The position numbers and the translations under genes were made by a program. Below the pieces are notes generated by a model. The model was not told the origin of the DNA. It was given only the letters and a program-made list of their open reading frames with translations, and ran no database searches. Positions 1-8,850 of a DNA stretch of 64,000 nt are shown here, piece after piece. The DNA comes from Leifsonia sp. ku-ls (lineage in GTDB: Bacteria; Actinomycetota; Actinomycetes; Actinomycetales; Microbacteriaceae): contig QKXI01000006.1 in assembly GCA_003367665.1 (NCBI GenBank), positions 9,702 to 73,701 on the forward strand. The letters run 5' to 3'. Position 1 is the first letter of the stretch, and each line of letters starts with the position of its first letter.

Positions 1-777
1 CTGGTGCCGGCGGTCGTCGTCAACGAGGGGCTGTGGCGCCTGCTCGGCTCGCCGGATCTGGCCTCGCACCCGATGCTGCACCTGATCAGCCCGACCTCCG
101 TCGACGCGGTCGTTGTCGGTGTTGCGGCCGGCGGCGACGAGCACATGGCCCAGCTGTGGATGCTCTACGACGCGTACCGTGCGCTGCAGCCGCCCGGCGC
201 GGCCGAGCGCGACCAGGGTTCGACGCAGTACTTCGCCTGGGTGCCGCCCGAGACCTCCGCGGCGCTCACGGAACGCCTCTCCTCCGACCTCTCCCGCGCC
301 GTCGGGAACGGCGCGACCGTCCAGGTCAACCGGCAGGACTACCAGGCCGTCGACGGTCCAGACCCGCTGCTCTTCCTGAAGATCGTCGGCGGCGCCGCGG
401 CCGGGCTGATCCTGCTGCTCGGCGCCCTCGGCCTGCTGAACATCTCCATGGTCACCGTGCGGGCGCGCATCCGCGAGATCGGCATCCGGCGCAGTTTCGG
501 CGCGACGGCCGGCCGGGTGTTCGCCGGCGTCATGATGGAGAGCGTCGTCGCGACGACCGTGGCGGGCGTCGTCGGCGTGATGGTCGCGATCCTCGCGCTC
601 GAGAACCCGGTCGTGCTCGGCTTCCTGCACCGCCAGGGCCTCCAGGACGTGCCGGCCTTCCCGCTCTCCGCCGCGGCGTTCGGGATGCTGGTCGCCGTCG
701 GAGTCGGAGCGCTCGCCGGCGTGCTGCCGGCCGTCGTCGCCGTGCGGGTGCGGCCGATCGATGCCATCCGGTACTGA
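1..777 (+). CDS. ABC transporter permease, FtsX/MacB-type (5' truncated)
   Basis: The reading frame is open from the first base of the window, so the N-terminus lies outside; 258 codons and the stop are present. The visible part is the C-terminal end of an FtsX-type permease: an extracellular segment, then a helix at about residues 125-150, the cytoplasmic sequence REIGIRRSFGAT typical of MacB/FtsX coupling loops, and two more helices near 175-200 and 225-250. The protein ends in RPIDAIRY, a common ending of MacB-family permeases (usually PxxALR). Such permeases work with a LolD/MacB-type ATPase to move lipids, peptides or drugs or to transmit force. The partner ATPase would be expected upstream. 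It converges on the next gene with a 14-base gap. The substrate cannot be told from the sequence. Confidence 0.85.
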   Translation: MVPAVVVNEGLWRLLGSPDLASHPMLHLISPTSVDAVVVGVAAGGDEHMAQLWMLYDAYRALQPPGAAERDQGSTQYFAWVPPETSAALTERLSSDLSRAVGNGATVQVNRQDYQAVDGPDPLLFLKIVGGAAAGLILLLGALGLLNISMVTVRARIREIGIRRSFGATAGRVFAGVMMESVVATTVAGVVGVMVAILALENPVVLGFLHRQGLQDVPAFPLSAAAFGMLVAVGVGALAGVLPAVVAVRVRPIDAIRY

Positions 778-791
778 GCGGACCGCGTCCC

Positions 792-1154
792 TCAGCCGGT
801 CGAGGCGCGCTCTCCCTCCCCCTGCGGCCGGTGCTGCAGCCCGAGGTGCGGGTTGCCGTAGACGCTCTTCACCTCGGCGATCACGACCCGGTACTCGCCC
901 AGCCACTCGTCGTAGCGGCCCTTGGCGATCCGGTGCGTGTCCATCCCGACGAGCTGCTGCAGGGCGTCCAGGTCCGCCCAGTAGTAGACCTCGGAATGCA
1001 GGCCGGTGGTCTCGTCGTGCCACGACTCCTCGCCGAGGAAGCCGGGGATGGCGCGCGCCCGCTCCGCGATCTCGTCGTCGATGCGGTGGAAGTCGTCGTC
1101 CAGCTCCCGGATCTCGAAGATGAACGTGGAGGTGTACTTCGGCCGTGTGCTCAT
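792..1154 (-). CDS. Antibiotic-biosynthesis-monooxygenase-like (ABM/dimeric alpha-beta barrel) protein
   Basis: This is a 120-residue cytoplasmic protein starting with MSTRPKYTSTFIFEI. Short proteins of this type, with alternating strands, the conserved W at HDETTGLHSEVYYW and a C-terminal strand, belong to the dimeric alpha-beta barrel (ABM) superfamily. Members include small cofactor-free monooxygenases and many proteins of unknown role. The ATG at 1154 overlaps the stop of the upstream transporter gene by four bases, so the two are translationally coupled and co-transcribed with the XRE/cupin regulator. The Pro-rich/charged tail after residue 108 is probably disordered. The family assignment rests on length and pattern only; the substrate is unknown. 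Confidence 0.6.
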   Translation of the reverse strand: MSTRPKYTSTFIFEIRELDDDFHRIDDEIAERARAIPGFLGEESWHDETTGLHSEVYYWADLDALQQLVGMDTHRIAKGRYDEWLGEYRVVIAEVKSVYGNPHLGLQHRPQGEGERASTG

Positions 1155-2035
1155 GGGCTCTCCTCCGGCGCTGGTGCGGGAACGGTGGCGGCCGGGCGGA
1201 CCTCTCGCCGGCCGCCCCGCTGGGCGGCGGCACCGGCGCCGACCACGATCGCGACCCCCAGCACCTGCAGGGCCGCGGGCGTCTGGCCGAGGACCAGCAG
1301 GCCGATGAGCACGCCGAAGGCCGGCTCGACGGACAGCAGGGTGCCGAACGCCGTGTGGGTCATGCGGCGCAGGGCCAGCATCTCCAGCCCGAACGCGATC
1401 ACCGGTGTGATCAGCGCGATGCCGGCCGCGGCGGGCAACACCCACCAGACGAACTCGCCGTGGACGACCTGCGGCAGGCCGACCGGGAGGGTCGCGAGGG
1501 CGGCGACCGGGATGGTGAGCGCCAGGCCGCTGATGCCGGAGAAGCGGTCGCCGACGTGTTGGGTCAGCACGTTGTAGAGGCCCCAGCAGGCGCCGGCGCC
1601 CAGGGCGAACCCCACGCCGACGAGGTCGACGTCCGCGAGCCACGGCTCGGTCAGCAGCAGCACGCCGGCGAACGCCGCAGCGGGCCAGAGCAGGGCGCTC
1701 CGCCGCTTGCTCATGATGCCGGCGACCGTGAGCGGGCCGAGGAACTCGATGGCGACCGCCGTGCCGAGCGGGATGCGTTCGACGGCGGAGAGGAACAGCG
1801 TCGTCATGAACCCGGTCACCACGCCGAGGGCGAGCAGGGCGGGCAGGTTCTCCCGACGGAGCGAGCGCAGCGAGGGGCGGACGATGGCGAGCAGCAGCAG
1901 GGCGCCGAAGCACATCCGCAGCCACGCCGTCCCGGCCGGCCCGACCTGGGCGATCACCGGCACCGACAGCGCGTTGGCGAGCTGCACCGAGAGCATCGCC
2001 GCGACCGCCATGGTCCACGGCGGCGGCTCACGCAT
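1151..2035 (-). CDS. EamA-family (DMT superfamily) exporter
   Basis: The protein has 294 residues and ten predicted membrane helices arranged as two EamA repeats. The second repeat begins near GVGFALGAGACWGLYNVLTQ, the usual start of the second half in RhtA/YdcZ-like exporters. This family exports amino acids, metabolites or toxic compounds by proton exchange. The start MREPPPWTMAV at 2035 overlaps the end of the XRE/cupin regulator by eight bases, and its own stop overlaps the start of the ABM-like gene by four. The three genes therefore form one operon in which a regulator controls its own exporter. The C-terminus after about residue 270 is Arg- and Pro-rich and cytoplasmic. The substrate is not predictable. 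Confidence 0.85.
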   Translation of the reverse strand: MREPPPWTMAVAAMLSVQLANALSVPVIAQVGPAGTAWLRMCFGALLLLAIVRPSLRSLRRENLPALLALGVVTGFMTTLFLSAVERIPLGTAVAIEFLGPLTVAGIMSKRRSALLWPAAAFAGVLLLTEPWLADVDLVGVGFALGAGACWGLYNVLTQHVGDRFSGISGLALTIPVAALATLPVGLPQVVHGEFVWWVLPAAAGIALITPVIAFGLEMLALRRMTHTAFGTLLSVEPAFGVLIGLLVLGQTPAALQVLGVAIVVGAGAAAQRGGRREVRPAATVPAPAPEESP

Positions 2036-2633
2036 CGGGGTCCTCGGTGCGGTGACCCTGGCCGACGCCCGGCTCGTAGACGCAGAGCGCGAAGCGCGCC
2101 GGGAGGTCGCCCGGGTTGACGTAGGCGTGATCGGTGTCGCCGAAGAACGTGAGGGCGTCCCCGGCCCGCAGGATGTGCTCCGCGCCGCCGGACTCGACGG
2201 TGACCGTGCCTTCGAGCACCTGCAGGAGCTCGCGCGTGCCGGCGGAGTGCGCTTCGCTCTCGTGGCGGTCGCCCGGCCCCAGCGTCCAGTCCCACAGCTC
2301 GACGACGTCCGGGGGCTCTGTGCCGGCCACGAGCACGCCGCGCCCACCGTGCGCGCCGGTCCACAGCGCAGCACCCTCGCCGGCGCGGGTCACCTTCGCC
2401 GCCCTGGGTGCCGGCGGTTCGACCAGGGCGGGCAGCCCGACGCCGAGGGCGTCGGAGAGTCGGAGGAGCGTGCCGACGCTCGGGTTGACGGAGCCCTGCT
2501 CCACATTCACCACCATGCGCCGGCTCACCGCGGCGTGCTCGGCCAGCTGATCGAGGGTCCAGCCGCGGAGAGTGCGCTCGAGCTTCACCCGGGCGCCGAT
2601 CGCGCGGGCGAGGGTCTCCGCCTGCTCATCCAT
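2028..2633 (-). CDS. XRE-family regulator with C-terminal cupin sensor domain
   Basis: The protein has 201 residues. Residues 1-65 form a helix-turn-helix of the XRE/Cro type, with LDQLAEHAAVSRRMVVNVEQ as the recognition unit. A linker follows, and residues 95-185 form a small-molecule-binding cupin barrel (HESEAHSAGTRELLQVLEG, then GDALTFFGDTDHAYVN). Regulators with this architecture usually repress an adjacent exporter or catabolic gene, here the overlapping EamA gene. I chose ATG 2633 over the in-frame ATG 2651: the TATGCT element lies exactly six bases upstream, giving a leaderless mRNA, and the longer version would start inside a 14-bp palindrome that looks like the operator. Confidence 0.88.
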   Translation of the reverse strand: MDEQAETLARAIGARVKLERTLRGWTLDQLAEHAAVSRRMVVNVEQGSVNPSVGTLLRLSDALGVGLPALVEPPAPRAAKVTRAGEGAALWTGAHGGRGVLVAGTEPPDVVELWDWTLGPGDRHESEAHSAGTRELLQVLEGTVTVESGGAEHILRAGDALTFFGDTDHAYVNPGDLPARFALCVYEPGVGQGHRTEDPDA

Positions 2634-2655
2634 GAGTGCAGCATAGTGCACTATG
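2634..2655 (-). promoter_or_regulatory. Leaderless promoter with overlapping 14-bp palindromic operator for the XRE/cupin operon
   Basis: A perfect palindrome, CATAGTGCACTATG, occupies 2642-2655. On the minus strand it overlaps TATGCT (2640-2645), a good -10 element six bases before ATG 2633. The placement suggests that the XRE protein binds its own promoter and blocks RNA polymerase. This is inference from position and symmetry. Confidence 0.6.
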
Positions 2656-2667
2656 AGGGCAGTATGT

Positions 2668-4209
2668 CTACCGGGAGCCTCGGCGTGCCACGTCCACCGC
2701 CTGCTGCCGGGACGTGACGCCCAGCTTGCGGTACAGCGTCCGGACGGTCGCCTTCAACGTGTTCGGGCTGATGTACAGCTGCGCGGCCAGGCGACCCATG
2801 GGCATGCCGGTCGACAGCAGCTCCAGCACCTCCCGCTCGCGCTTGGTCAGCTTGGGCAGCGCGGGATCAGTCGGTGCGTGGTCCGTGCCGTGCAGTGGCT
2901 CGCCGGCCAGCTCGGCAAGGGCGGTCGCCGTCTCCGGCGGGATGAAGCCGTAGGCCGAGAACAGGCGCTCGCGGCCGATGATCGTGTTGCCGAGCCGGAA
3001 GGCGTCGACCGCGAGGCCGTGGTGGCCGAGCGAGAGATGCGATGCCGCGGCGATCAGGAGCGCGGGCGCCTCGACGCGGGGAGCGGCCGTGAGGGCGGTG
3101 GCTGCGTCGCTGTGGGCGATGGCCTCGGTGGGGCGCCCGGTGCGGTAGGCGTGCAGCCCGGCGAGGAGGTGGTCGAGGGCGCTCGGCGCCTCCGGCAGCG
3201 GTTGCTCCACCCGGAGTCGAGGGCGCAGACGCGCCAGGCGCGAGCGGGCGGCCTTGATGTAGCGTCCGTTCGCGCCGCGCAGGTCGTGCACCTCCGGGTG
3301 CCGTTCGAGCTCGGCCTCCAGCTCCGCCTGCACCGAAGAGGCGGCGGGCTGGGTGTGGGCGAGCATCGCCGCGAGCCACAGCGCGGCCGCCCAGTGCTCC
3401 CCGATCGGGAGGCCGAGCGCGCGGGCCAGGTGCTGCTTCGCGTCCCGCTCGCCCCGGTCGTAGCGGAGCAGCGCGGAGGTGAGGAACACGATCACGTCGT
3501 AGCGACTGTTGGTCGCCGGCTCCCCGTAAGCGCGAGCGAGCCACAGCTCCGCCCGCTGAAGCCGTCCGCGTTCGGCGTGATGCCAGGCGATGTGGCCTGC
3601 GGCCCTGCGGGCGATCACCGGTTGGCCGGTCAGGAGTGCCAGCTCGTGCGATGCTTCGTACTCGGCGAGGGCCCCGGGAGCGTCGGCGGCGTCGAGCGTG
3701 CGACCCCACTGGAATCGCAGGTGGGGGAGCGAGCCGGCCATCGGCGCGCGCTGGGCGGACGGCATGGCCGTGAGGATGTCCCTCGCCTGTTCGGCGGCCG
3801 CGCGGGCCTCGTCCAGGCGGCCGGAGGTGCGGGCGGACGCGGCCTGTCCGGTGAGCAGGATCAGGGTGTTCAGGTCGGCGCTGTCGTCGTCGCGCAGCTG
3901 CGCCGCGAGCCTCCCGTCATGGAAGAACCGCGACGGCTCGCCGGTCAGCGTGGTCTGCTGCAGATAGTTGGCGGCGACCAGGAGGCCGGGCGTCTCGACG
4001 AACGCCTCTCCCGGCAGGGCCTTCAATGCGGCGAGGAGGTGCTGGGGCGCCTCGTTCGCGAAGGCGTCCCAGTTCTTCTCGATCAGGGCCGCGGCGCTGC
4101 GCCAGCCTTCCGTCGCGGCCGCGGTCGAGACGGCCCGGGCCAGCCGTTGCGGGTTCCGCTTCGGGTCGATCCTCGCGTCGATCTCGTTCTCGGCTCTCTC
4201 CGACGTCAT
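2668..4209 (-). CDS. LuxR-family transcriptional regulator with long helical-repeat sensor region
   Basis: The protein has 513 residues. The last ~65 are a LuxR/GerE helix-turn-helix: LTKREREVLELLSTGMPM, then LYISPNTLKATVRTLYRKLG. Residues ~30-430 are Ala/Leu-rich helical pairs of the TPR/MalT type with no recognisable enzyme domain and no P-loop, so it resembles MalT without the ATPase. I chose ATG 4209 (MTSERAEN) because the upstream 39 codons give atypical protein sequence. It is transcribed away from the giant LASTG surface protein and shares a 273-bp intergenic region with it. It is the obvious candidate regulator of that gene, though nothing in the sequence proves it. A 16-bp palindrome sits 29 bp upstream of its start. 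Confidence 0.85.
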   Translation of the reverse strand: MTSERAENEIDARIDPKRNPQRLARAVSTAAATEGWRSAAALIEKNWDAFANEAPQHLLAALKALPGEAFVETPGLLVAANYLQQTTLTGEPSRFFHDGRLAAQLRDDDSADLNTLILLTGQAASARTSGRLDEARAAAEQARDILTAMPSAQRAPMAGSLPHLRFQWGRTLDAADAPGALAEYEASHELALLTGQPVIARRAAGHIAWHHAERGRLQRAELWLARAYGEPATNSRYDVIVFLTSALLRYDRGERDAKQHLARALGLPIGEHWAAALWLAAMLAHTQPAASSVQAELEAELERHPEVHDLRGANGRYIKAARSRLARLRPRLRVEQPLPEAPSALDHLLAGLHAYRTGRPTEAIAHSDAATALTAAPRVEAPALLIAAASHLSLGHHGLAVDAFRLGNTIIGRERLFSAYGFIPPETATALAELAGEPLHGTDHAPTDPALPKLTKREREVLELLSTGMPMGRLAAQLYISPNTLKATVRTLYRKLGVTSRQQAVDVARRGSR

Positions 4210-4237
4210 CTCGCATTCACCTGAGTAGATTGCCAGA

Positions 4238-4253
4238 TTCGAAAACTTTCGAA
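4238..4253. promoter_or_regulatory. 16-bp palindrome, probable regulator binding site
   Basis: TTCGAAA-AC-TTTCGAA has perfect 7-base arms around a 2-base centre. It lies 29 bp upstream of the LuxR gene and 230 bp upstream of the surface-protein start, in an AT-richer patch of a GC-rich intergenic region. It could be the LuxR autoregulatory site or a site for another factor. Confidence 0.45.
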
Positions 4254-4391
4254 GCCCGTCCACCGGGGTGGAAGACACCCGGATGTGTGTGCCTCGAACG
4301 GGGGCGTGCCGTGCGTGGCACCCCACGGCCCGAAATGTACCCCCGTGAGGGGGACAAAAAGGGTTAAGTTCGGCCGCCTGAAGGGTCTATT

Positions 4392-4442
4392 TCCGGATCG
4401 GGCGAGAAGTGGGCGTGTCGTGCCCGATTAGCTGAGTCCGGA
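4392..4442 (+). promoter_or_regulatory. Nested inverted repeats in the leader of the first surface-protein gene
   Basis: Two nested inverted repeats lie about 40-90 bases before the GTG start. The outer pair is TCCGGA (4392-4397) with TCCGGA (4437-4442); the inner pair is ATCGGGC (4397-4403) with GCCCGAT (4422-4428). If transcribed they would fold into a long hairpin upstream of the strong Shine-Dalgarno GGGGAGGT (4471-4478). An additional short stem (CCCCC-gtga-GGGGG) lies near 4340-4352. The function is unknown: mRNA stabilisation, or protein-binding at the DNA level. Confidence 0.4.
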
Positions 4443-4482
4443 ATGGGGGCGGTCTGTCCTCTGGGAATTCGGGGAGGTCTCT

Positions 4483-7400
4483 GTGGGCACGCACGAGGAC
4501 AGGAAGAGGCGCGTCGGCCTGATGCCGCGCCTGCGATCGCGACGGATGCAGCTGGTCGCCACGATCGGCGCGCTGGCTCTTGCGCTGTCGGGGATGGCGA
4601 CGACGACGCTCGCCACGACGGCGGCGCAGGCGGCGCCGGGAACGCCCGGCACGCCGCAGGCTTCGAGTGTGGCGTTCCAGGAGAACTTCGAGAACGGCGT
4701 GGGTACCACGCCCGTCGGACTGACGGCGTACACCGGGGCGACGGGACAGAAGTACACCGCGGACAACGCGTGGCTGATCAACTGCAACGGTCAGATCCGC
4801 AGCTTCAACACCCCCGCCACCACGCTCGGCAACTGCATCAACGACACCGAGACCGCGAACCTCAACCAGCTGGCCTACGCGCTCGGCGCCCACAGCGGGT
4901 CGCCCGCCCCGGCGAACAACCACGCGGTGACGGCGTACACCGAGGGGAACCCGGGAGCGAATGCCACCGAGTTCCGCACGGCGACGAACGTGCCACTGGC
5001 CTCTTCCTCCGGGCGGTACCTGACGTTCAGCGTCGACACGGCCGCGGTGAACTGCCAGGTGTCGGCGCCCCTCTACCAGTTCGCGTTCATCGACGCGTCC
5101 GGCACGGCGACGAACGTCGGCGGCGTCCTCAACGCCTGCACCTCGACGACGACGGTCAATGTTCCCGCCAACGGTTCCCTGCCGGCACGGGCGATCAACG
5201 TCGGCACCTACACGGCCAACGGTTCCGTCCTCCTCAGCGGCGCCACCCTCGGCATCCGGATGCAGAACGCGAACGGCTCCGGCACGGGCAACGACGCCGC
5301 CTTCGACAACATCCGCATCCTCGACGTCACCCCGCAGCTCGACAAGGCGTTCACCCCGACCGCCGTGCCGACCGGCGGCACCTCCACCCTGACCTTCACC
5401 GTGACGAACACCAGCGAGCTGGCGTCGAAGGCCGGATGGGGCTTCACCGACACGCTCCCCGCGGGCCTGACCCTCGCCAACGGCACCGTCGGCGGAACGT
5501 GCAACGCGACCACCACCGCCGTCGCGGGCGGCACCTCGATCGCCGTCGCGAACGGCAACCTGGCCGCCGGCCAGGCGTCCTGCACCATCACGGTCCAGGT
5601 GACCTCGGCGACCGCGGGCAGCTTCACGAACGGCCCGGGCAACGTCACGACCGTCGGCCTCAACCCGCCGGCGGACACGACGGTCACCTTCTCCGACCCG
5701 TCCTACACCGTCTCCAAGACCGCCTCGACCGCCGTCGCCCACCCGGGCCAGACGGTCACCTACACGGTCACCGTGAAGAACACGGGCGCCTGGGACTACA
5801 CCGCGGCCAACCCGGCCTCGTTCACCGACGATCTGTCCAAGGTGCTCGACGACGCGACCTACAACGGCGACGCGACCGGCGGTGCGACGGTGAGCGGGAC
5901 CACGCTTTCGTGGTCGGGAGCGCTGGCGGCCGGAGCGACGCAGACCATCACCTACTCCGTCACCGTCGACAGCCCCGACACCGGCGACCGGACGCTGACC
6001 AACGCGGTCGTCCCCGGCAACGGCGGCACCTGCGACCCGGCCGGGTCGTGCACCACGGCGACGCCGGTGCAGTCGTACTCGGTGACCAAGACCGCCGACC
6101 GCACCGACGTGGTTCCCGGTCAGAAGGTGACCTACACCATCACGGTGAAGAACACCGGAGCCGTGGACTACACCGCCGCCGCGCCCGCGTCGTTCAGCGA
6201 CGACCTGTCGGCCGTCCTCGATGACGCCACGTACAACAACGACGCCACCGGCGGCGCGACCTACGCGGCCCCGACGCTGTCGTGGTCGGGCGCGCTCGCC
6301 GTCGGCGCCACCGTGACGATCACGTACTCGGTGACGGTCAACGACCCGGACACCGGAGACTCGCACCTGGACAACACGGTCCTCACGCCTCCGGGCGTCG
6401 GCGGCGACTGCGAGACGGGCTCGGGCAACCCGGCCTGTACCGTGCAGATCCCGTCCGGCTCCTACACGGTCGCCAAGACCGCCTCCACCACCGAGGTCAC
6501 CGAGGGCAGCAGCGTCACCTACACGATCACGGTGAAGAACACGGGATCGCGTGACTACACGGCCGCGGCGCCGGCCACCTTCAGCGACAACCTCGCCCGG
6601 GTGCTGGACGACGCGACGATCACCGCGGGCCCGGACAACGGCGCCACGGTGAACGGCAACACGCTGACCTGGTCGGGCCCGCTGGCGGTGGGCGCGACCG
6701 CGACGATCACATACACCGTGACCGTGAACAGCCCCGACACCGGCGACAAGGTGATCTCCAACACCGTGCGCGCCACGTCGCCCGGCGGCTCCTGCGACCC
6801 GGCAGGGAACTGCTCCACCACGACGAACGTGCGCTCGTTCAGCGTGTCGAAGGCGTCCTCGCCGGCCGGCGCGGTCGCGCAGGGCGACACCGTGACCTAC
6901 ACGGTGACGGTGACGAACACGGGAACGGCCGGCTTCACGGCCGCCGACCCGGCCTCCTTCACCGACGACCTGTCGGCGGTGCTGGACGACGCCACGTACA
7001 ACAACGACGCCACAGCGGGAGCGACCTACACGGCCCCCACGCTGTCCTGGACCGGCGCCCTCGCCCCCGGCGACACGGTGAAGGTCACCTACTCGGTCAC
7101 GGTGAACGCCCCCGACGCGGGAGACCACGTGCTCTCGAACGCGGTCGTCCCGGGCGGCGGCGGATCCTGCGCCCCCGGCGAGTGCGGAACCACCAACCCG
7201 GTGCGGTCGTACAGCGTGAGCAAGGCGTCCTCGGCGTCCGGCGCCGTCCACCCGGGTGACACCGTCACCTACACGGTGACCGTCACCAACACGGGACAGG
7301 CGGACTACACCGCCGCCGACCCGGCGTCGATCGCCGACGACCTCTCGAAGGTGCTCGACGACGCCACCTACGTGGCTGGTTCAGCCACGGCCGGCGCGGT

Positions 7401-8844
7401 CGTGAACGGCAACACCCTCACCTGGTCGGGCCCGCTCGCGGTCGCGGCGGTCCAGACGATCACCTACCAGGTGCTCGTCGGCCCGGCGGGAACCGGTGAC
7501 GGCGTGCTGACCAACAGCGTCACGGGCGGCGACTGCGACCCGGCGGGCAGCTGCACCACCAGCAACCCGGTCCAGGCGTTCTCGGTGACCAAGACCGCGG
7601 ACAAGACCAACGTCGTCCCGGGCGACACCGTCACCTACACCGTCACGGTGAAGAACACGGGCGCGGTCGACTACACCGCCGCCGCTCCGGCATCGTTCTC
7701 GGACGACCTGTCGGCGGTGCTGGATGACGCCACCTACAACAACGACGCCACCGGCGGCGCGACGTACGCCGCTCCGACGCTGTCGTGGTCGGGCGCGCTC
7801 GCCGCGGGCGACACGGTGACGATCACCTACTCGGTCACGGTCAACGACCCGATCAGCGGCGACCAGCACCTCGACAACACGGTCGTGACGCCTCCGGGCG
7901 TCGGCGGCGACTGCCCGACCGGCACCGACAACGCGGCTTGCACGGCGAACATCCCGTCCGGCTCGTACACGGTCACCAAGTCCGCCTCGTCGCAGACCGT
8001 CGTGCCCGGCGGCACCATCACCTACACGGTGACGGTGACCAACACCGGCACGGTGGACTACACCGCGGCCACGCCGGCGTCGTTCCGCGACGACCTGACC
8101 AACGTGCTCGACGACGCGACCTACAACGGCGACGCGACCGGCGGCGCCACGTACGCCGCTCCGATGCTGTCGTGGTCGGGTCCGCTCGCGGCCGGTCAGA
8201 CGGTGAAGGTCACCTACTCGGTGACGGTCGGCAAGTCGGACACCGGCAACCACCACCTGGTGAACGCCGTGGTGCCGACCGGTCCGGGCGGCGCCTGCGA
8301 CCCGGCGGGCAGCTGCCTGACGAACACCCCCGTCGGCTCGTTCACCGTGGACAAGACCGTCTCGACCACGAAGGCCGTCAAGCCGGGCGACAAGGTCGCC
8401 TACGCGATCACCGTTGTGAACACCGGCCAGTTCGCCTACACCGCCGCCACGCCGGCATCCTTCGCCGACGAGATGAAGGACGTGCTGGATGACGCCACCT
8501 ACAACGGCGACGCCACCCACGGCGCGAAGCTGAACGGGACGGTCCTGTCGTGGTCCGGCGCGCTCGGCGTCGGCGAGACCCTCACGGTGACCTACTCCGT
8601 CACCGTCAAGGCGGCGGGCAGCGGCAACGGGCGCCTGGTCAACACGGTGGACCCGGCCGTCGACGGCGGCTCGTGCGACCCGAGCGGCAGCTGCGACACC
8701 AGCACGCCGATCGTCCCGCCCGCGCCGGGAGCGGGGCTGGCGTCCACCGGTAGCGACGTCGTGATCCCGGGGGCCATCGCCCTGCTCCTGCTGGGAGCCG
8801 GCGCCGCCTTCGTCGCGATCCGCCGCCGCCGCACGGCGGAGTGA
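4483..8844 (+). CDS. Giant repetitive cell-wall-anchored surface protein (LASTG signal)
   Basis: The protein has 1453 residues and starts at GTG with SD GGGGAGGT seven bases away. Residues 1-50 are a signal peptide with a basic start, hydrophobic core and AxA cleavage region (AAQAAPG). Residues ~55-285 are a unique beta-rich head with few cysteines that I do not recognise. Residues ~285-400 are a DUF11-like module. Eight copies of a ~125-residue module follow (407 to ~1410), each with TYTVTVKNTG, a DDLxxVLDDATYNxDAT block and ITYSVTV. The protein ends LASTG (1419-1423), a helix and an RRRR tail, fitting LAXTG signals used by class E sortases of actinomycetes. It probably projects from the wall as an adhesin or structural stalk. 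A 17-bp terminator follows. No sortase is in the window. Confidence 0.88.
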   Translation: MGTHEDRKRRVGLMPRLRSRRMQLVATIGALALALSGMATTTLATTAAQAAPGTPGTPQASSVAFQENFENGVGTTPVGLTAYTGATGQKYTADNAWLINCNGQIRSFNTPATTLGNCINDTETANLNQLAYALGAHSGSPAPANNHAVTAYTEGNPGANATEFRTATNVPLASSSGRYLTFSVDTAAVNCQVSAPLYQFAFIDASGTATNVGGVLNACTSTTTVNVPANGSLPARAINVGTYTANGSVLLSGATLGIRMQNANGSGTGNDAAFDNIRILDVTPQLDKAFTPTAVPTGGTSTLTFTVTNTSELASKAGWGFTDTLPAGLTLANGTVGGTCNATTTAVAGGTSIAVANGNLAAGQASCTITVQVTSATAGSFTNGPGNVTTVGLNPPADTTVTFSDPSYTVSKTASTAVAHPGQTVTYTVTVKNTGAWDYTAANPASFTDDLSKVLDDATYNGDATGGATVSGTTLSWSGALAAGATQTITYSVTVDSPDTGDRTLTNAVVPGNGGTCDPAGSCTTATPVQSYSVTKTADRTDVVPGQKVTYTITVKNTGAVDYTAAAPASFSDDLSAVLDDATYNNDATGGATYAAPTLSWSGALAVGATVTITYSVTVNDPDTGDSHLDNTVLTPPGVGGDCETGSGNPACTVQIPSGSYTVAKTASTTEVTEGSSVTYTITVKNTGSRDYTAAAPATFSDNLARVLDDATITAGPDNGATVNGNTLTWSGPLAVGATATITYTVTVNSPDTGDKVISNTVRATSPGGSCDPAGNCSTTTNVRSFSVSKASSPAGAVAQGDTVTYTVTVTNTGTAGFTAADPASFTDDLSAVLDDATYNNDATAGATYTAPTLSWTGALAPGDTVKVTYSVTVNAPDAGDHVLSNAVVPGGGGSCAPGECGTTNPVRSYSVSKASSASGAVHPGDTVTYTVTVTNTGQADYTAADPASIADDLSKVLDDATYVAGSATAGAVVNGNTLTWSGPLAVAAVQTITYQVLVGPAGTGDGVLTNSVTGGDCDPAGSCTTSNPVQAFSVTKTADKTNVVPGDTVTYTVTVKNTGAVDYTAAAPASFSDDLSAVLDDATYNNDATGGATYAAPTLSWSGALAAGDTVTITYSVTVNDPISGDQHLDNTVVTPPGVGGDCPTGTDNAACTANIPSGSYTVTKSASSQTVVPGGTITYTVTVTNTGTVDYTAATPASFRDDLTNVLDDATYNGDATGGATYAAPMLSWSGPLAAGQTVKVTYSVTVGKSDTGNHHLVNAVVPTGPGGACDPAGSCLTNTPVGSFTVDKTVSTTKAVKPGDKVAYAITVVNTGQFAYTAATPASFADEMKDVLDDATYNGDATHGAKLNGTVLSWSGALGVGETLTVTYSVTVKAAGSGNGRLVNTVDPAVDGGSCDPSGSCDTSTPIVPPAPGAGLASTGSDVVIPGAIALLLLGAGAAFVAIRRRRTAE
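5701..8715 (+). repeat. Eight tandem copies of a ~125-codon module
   Basis: Copies begin at about 5701, 6073, 6460, 6835, 7207, 7576, 7963 and 8338, a period of 369-387 bp. Copies 2 and 6 are almost identical in protein, and both carry the longer PPGVGGDC linker. Their DNA differs at many third positions, so the duplication is not recent. The linkers carry paired cysteines (for example CDPAGSC), which could form a small disulphide per module. Confidence 0.9.
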
Positions 8845-8850
8845 CACGGA

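Noticed and set aside
4387-7251. 954-codon minus-strand open frame antisense to the first surface protein
   Set aside because: Its product is Arg/Val/Gly-rich low-complexity sequence, as expected from the reverse strand of a repetitive high-GC gene. It has no family and no plausible start.
5701-8715. CRISPR-like repeat array
   Set aside because: The repeats are ~375 bp, coding, in frame and diverged. They are protein modules, not short direct repeats with spacers.
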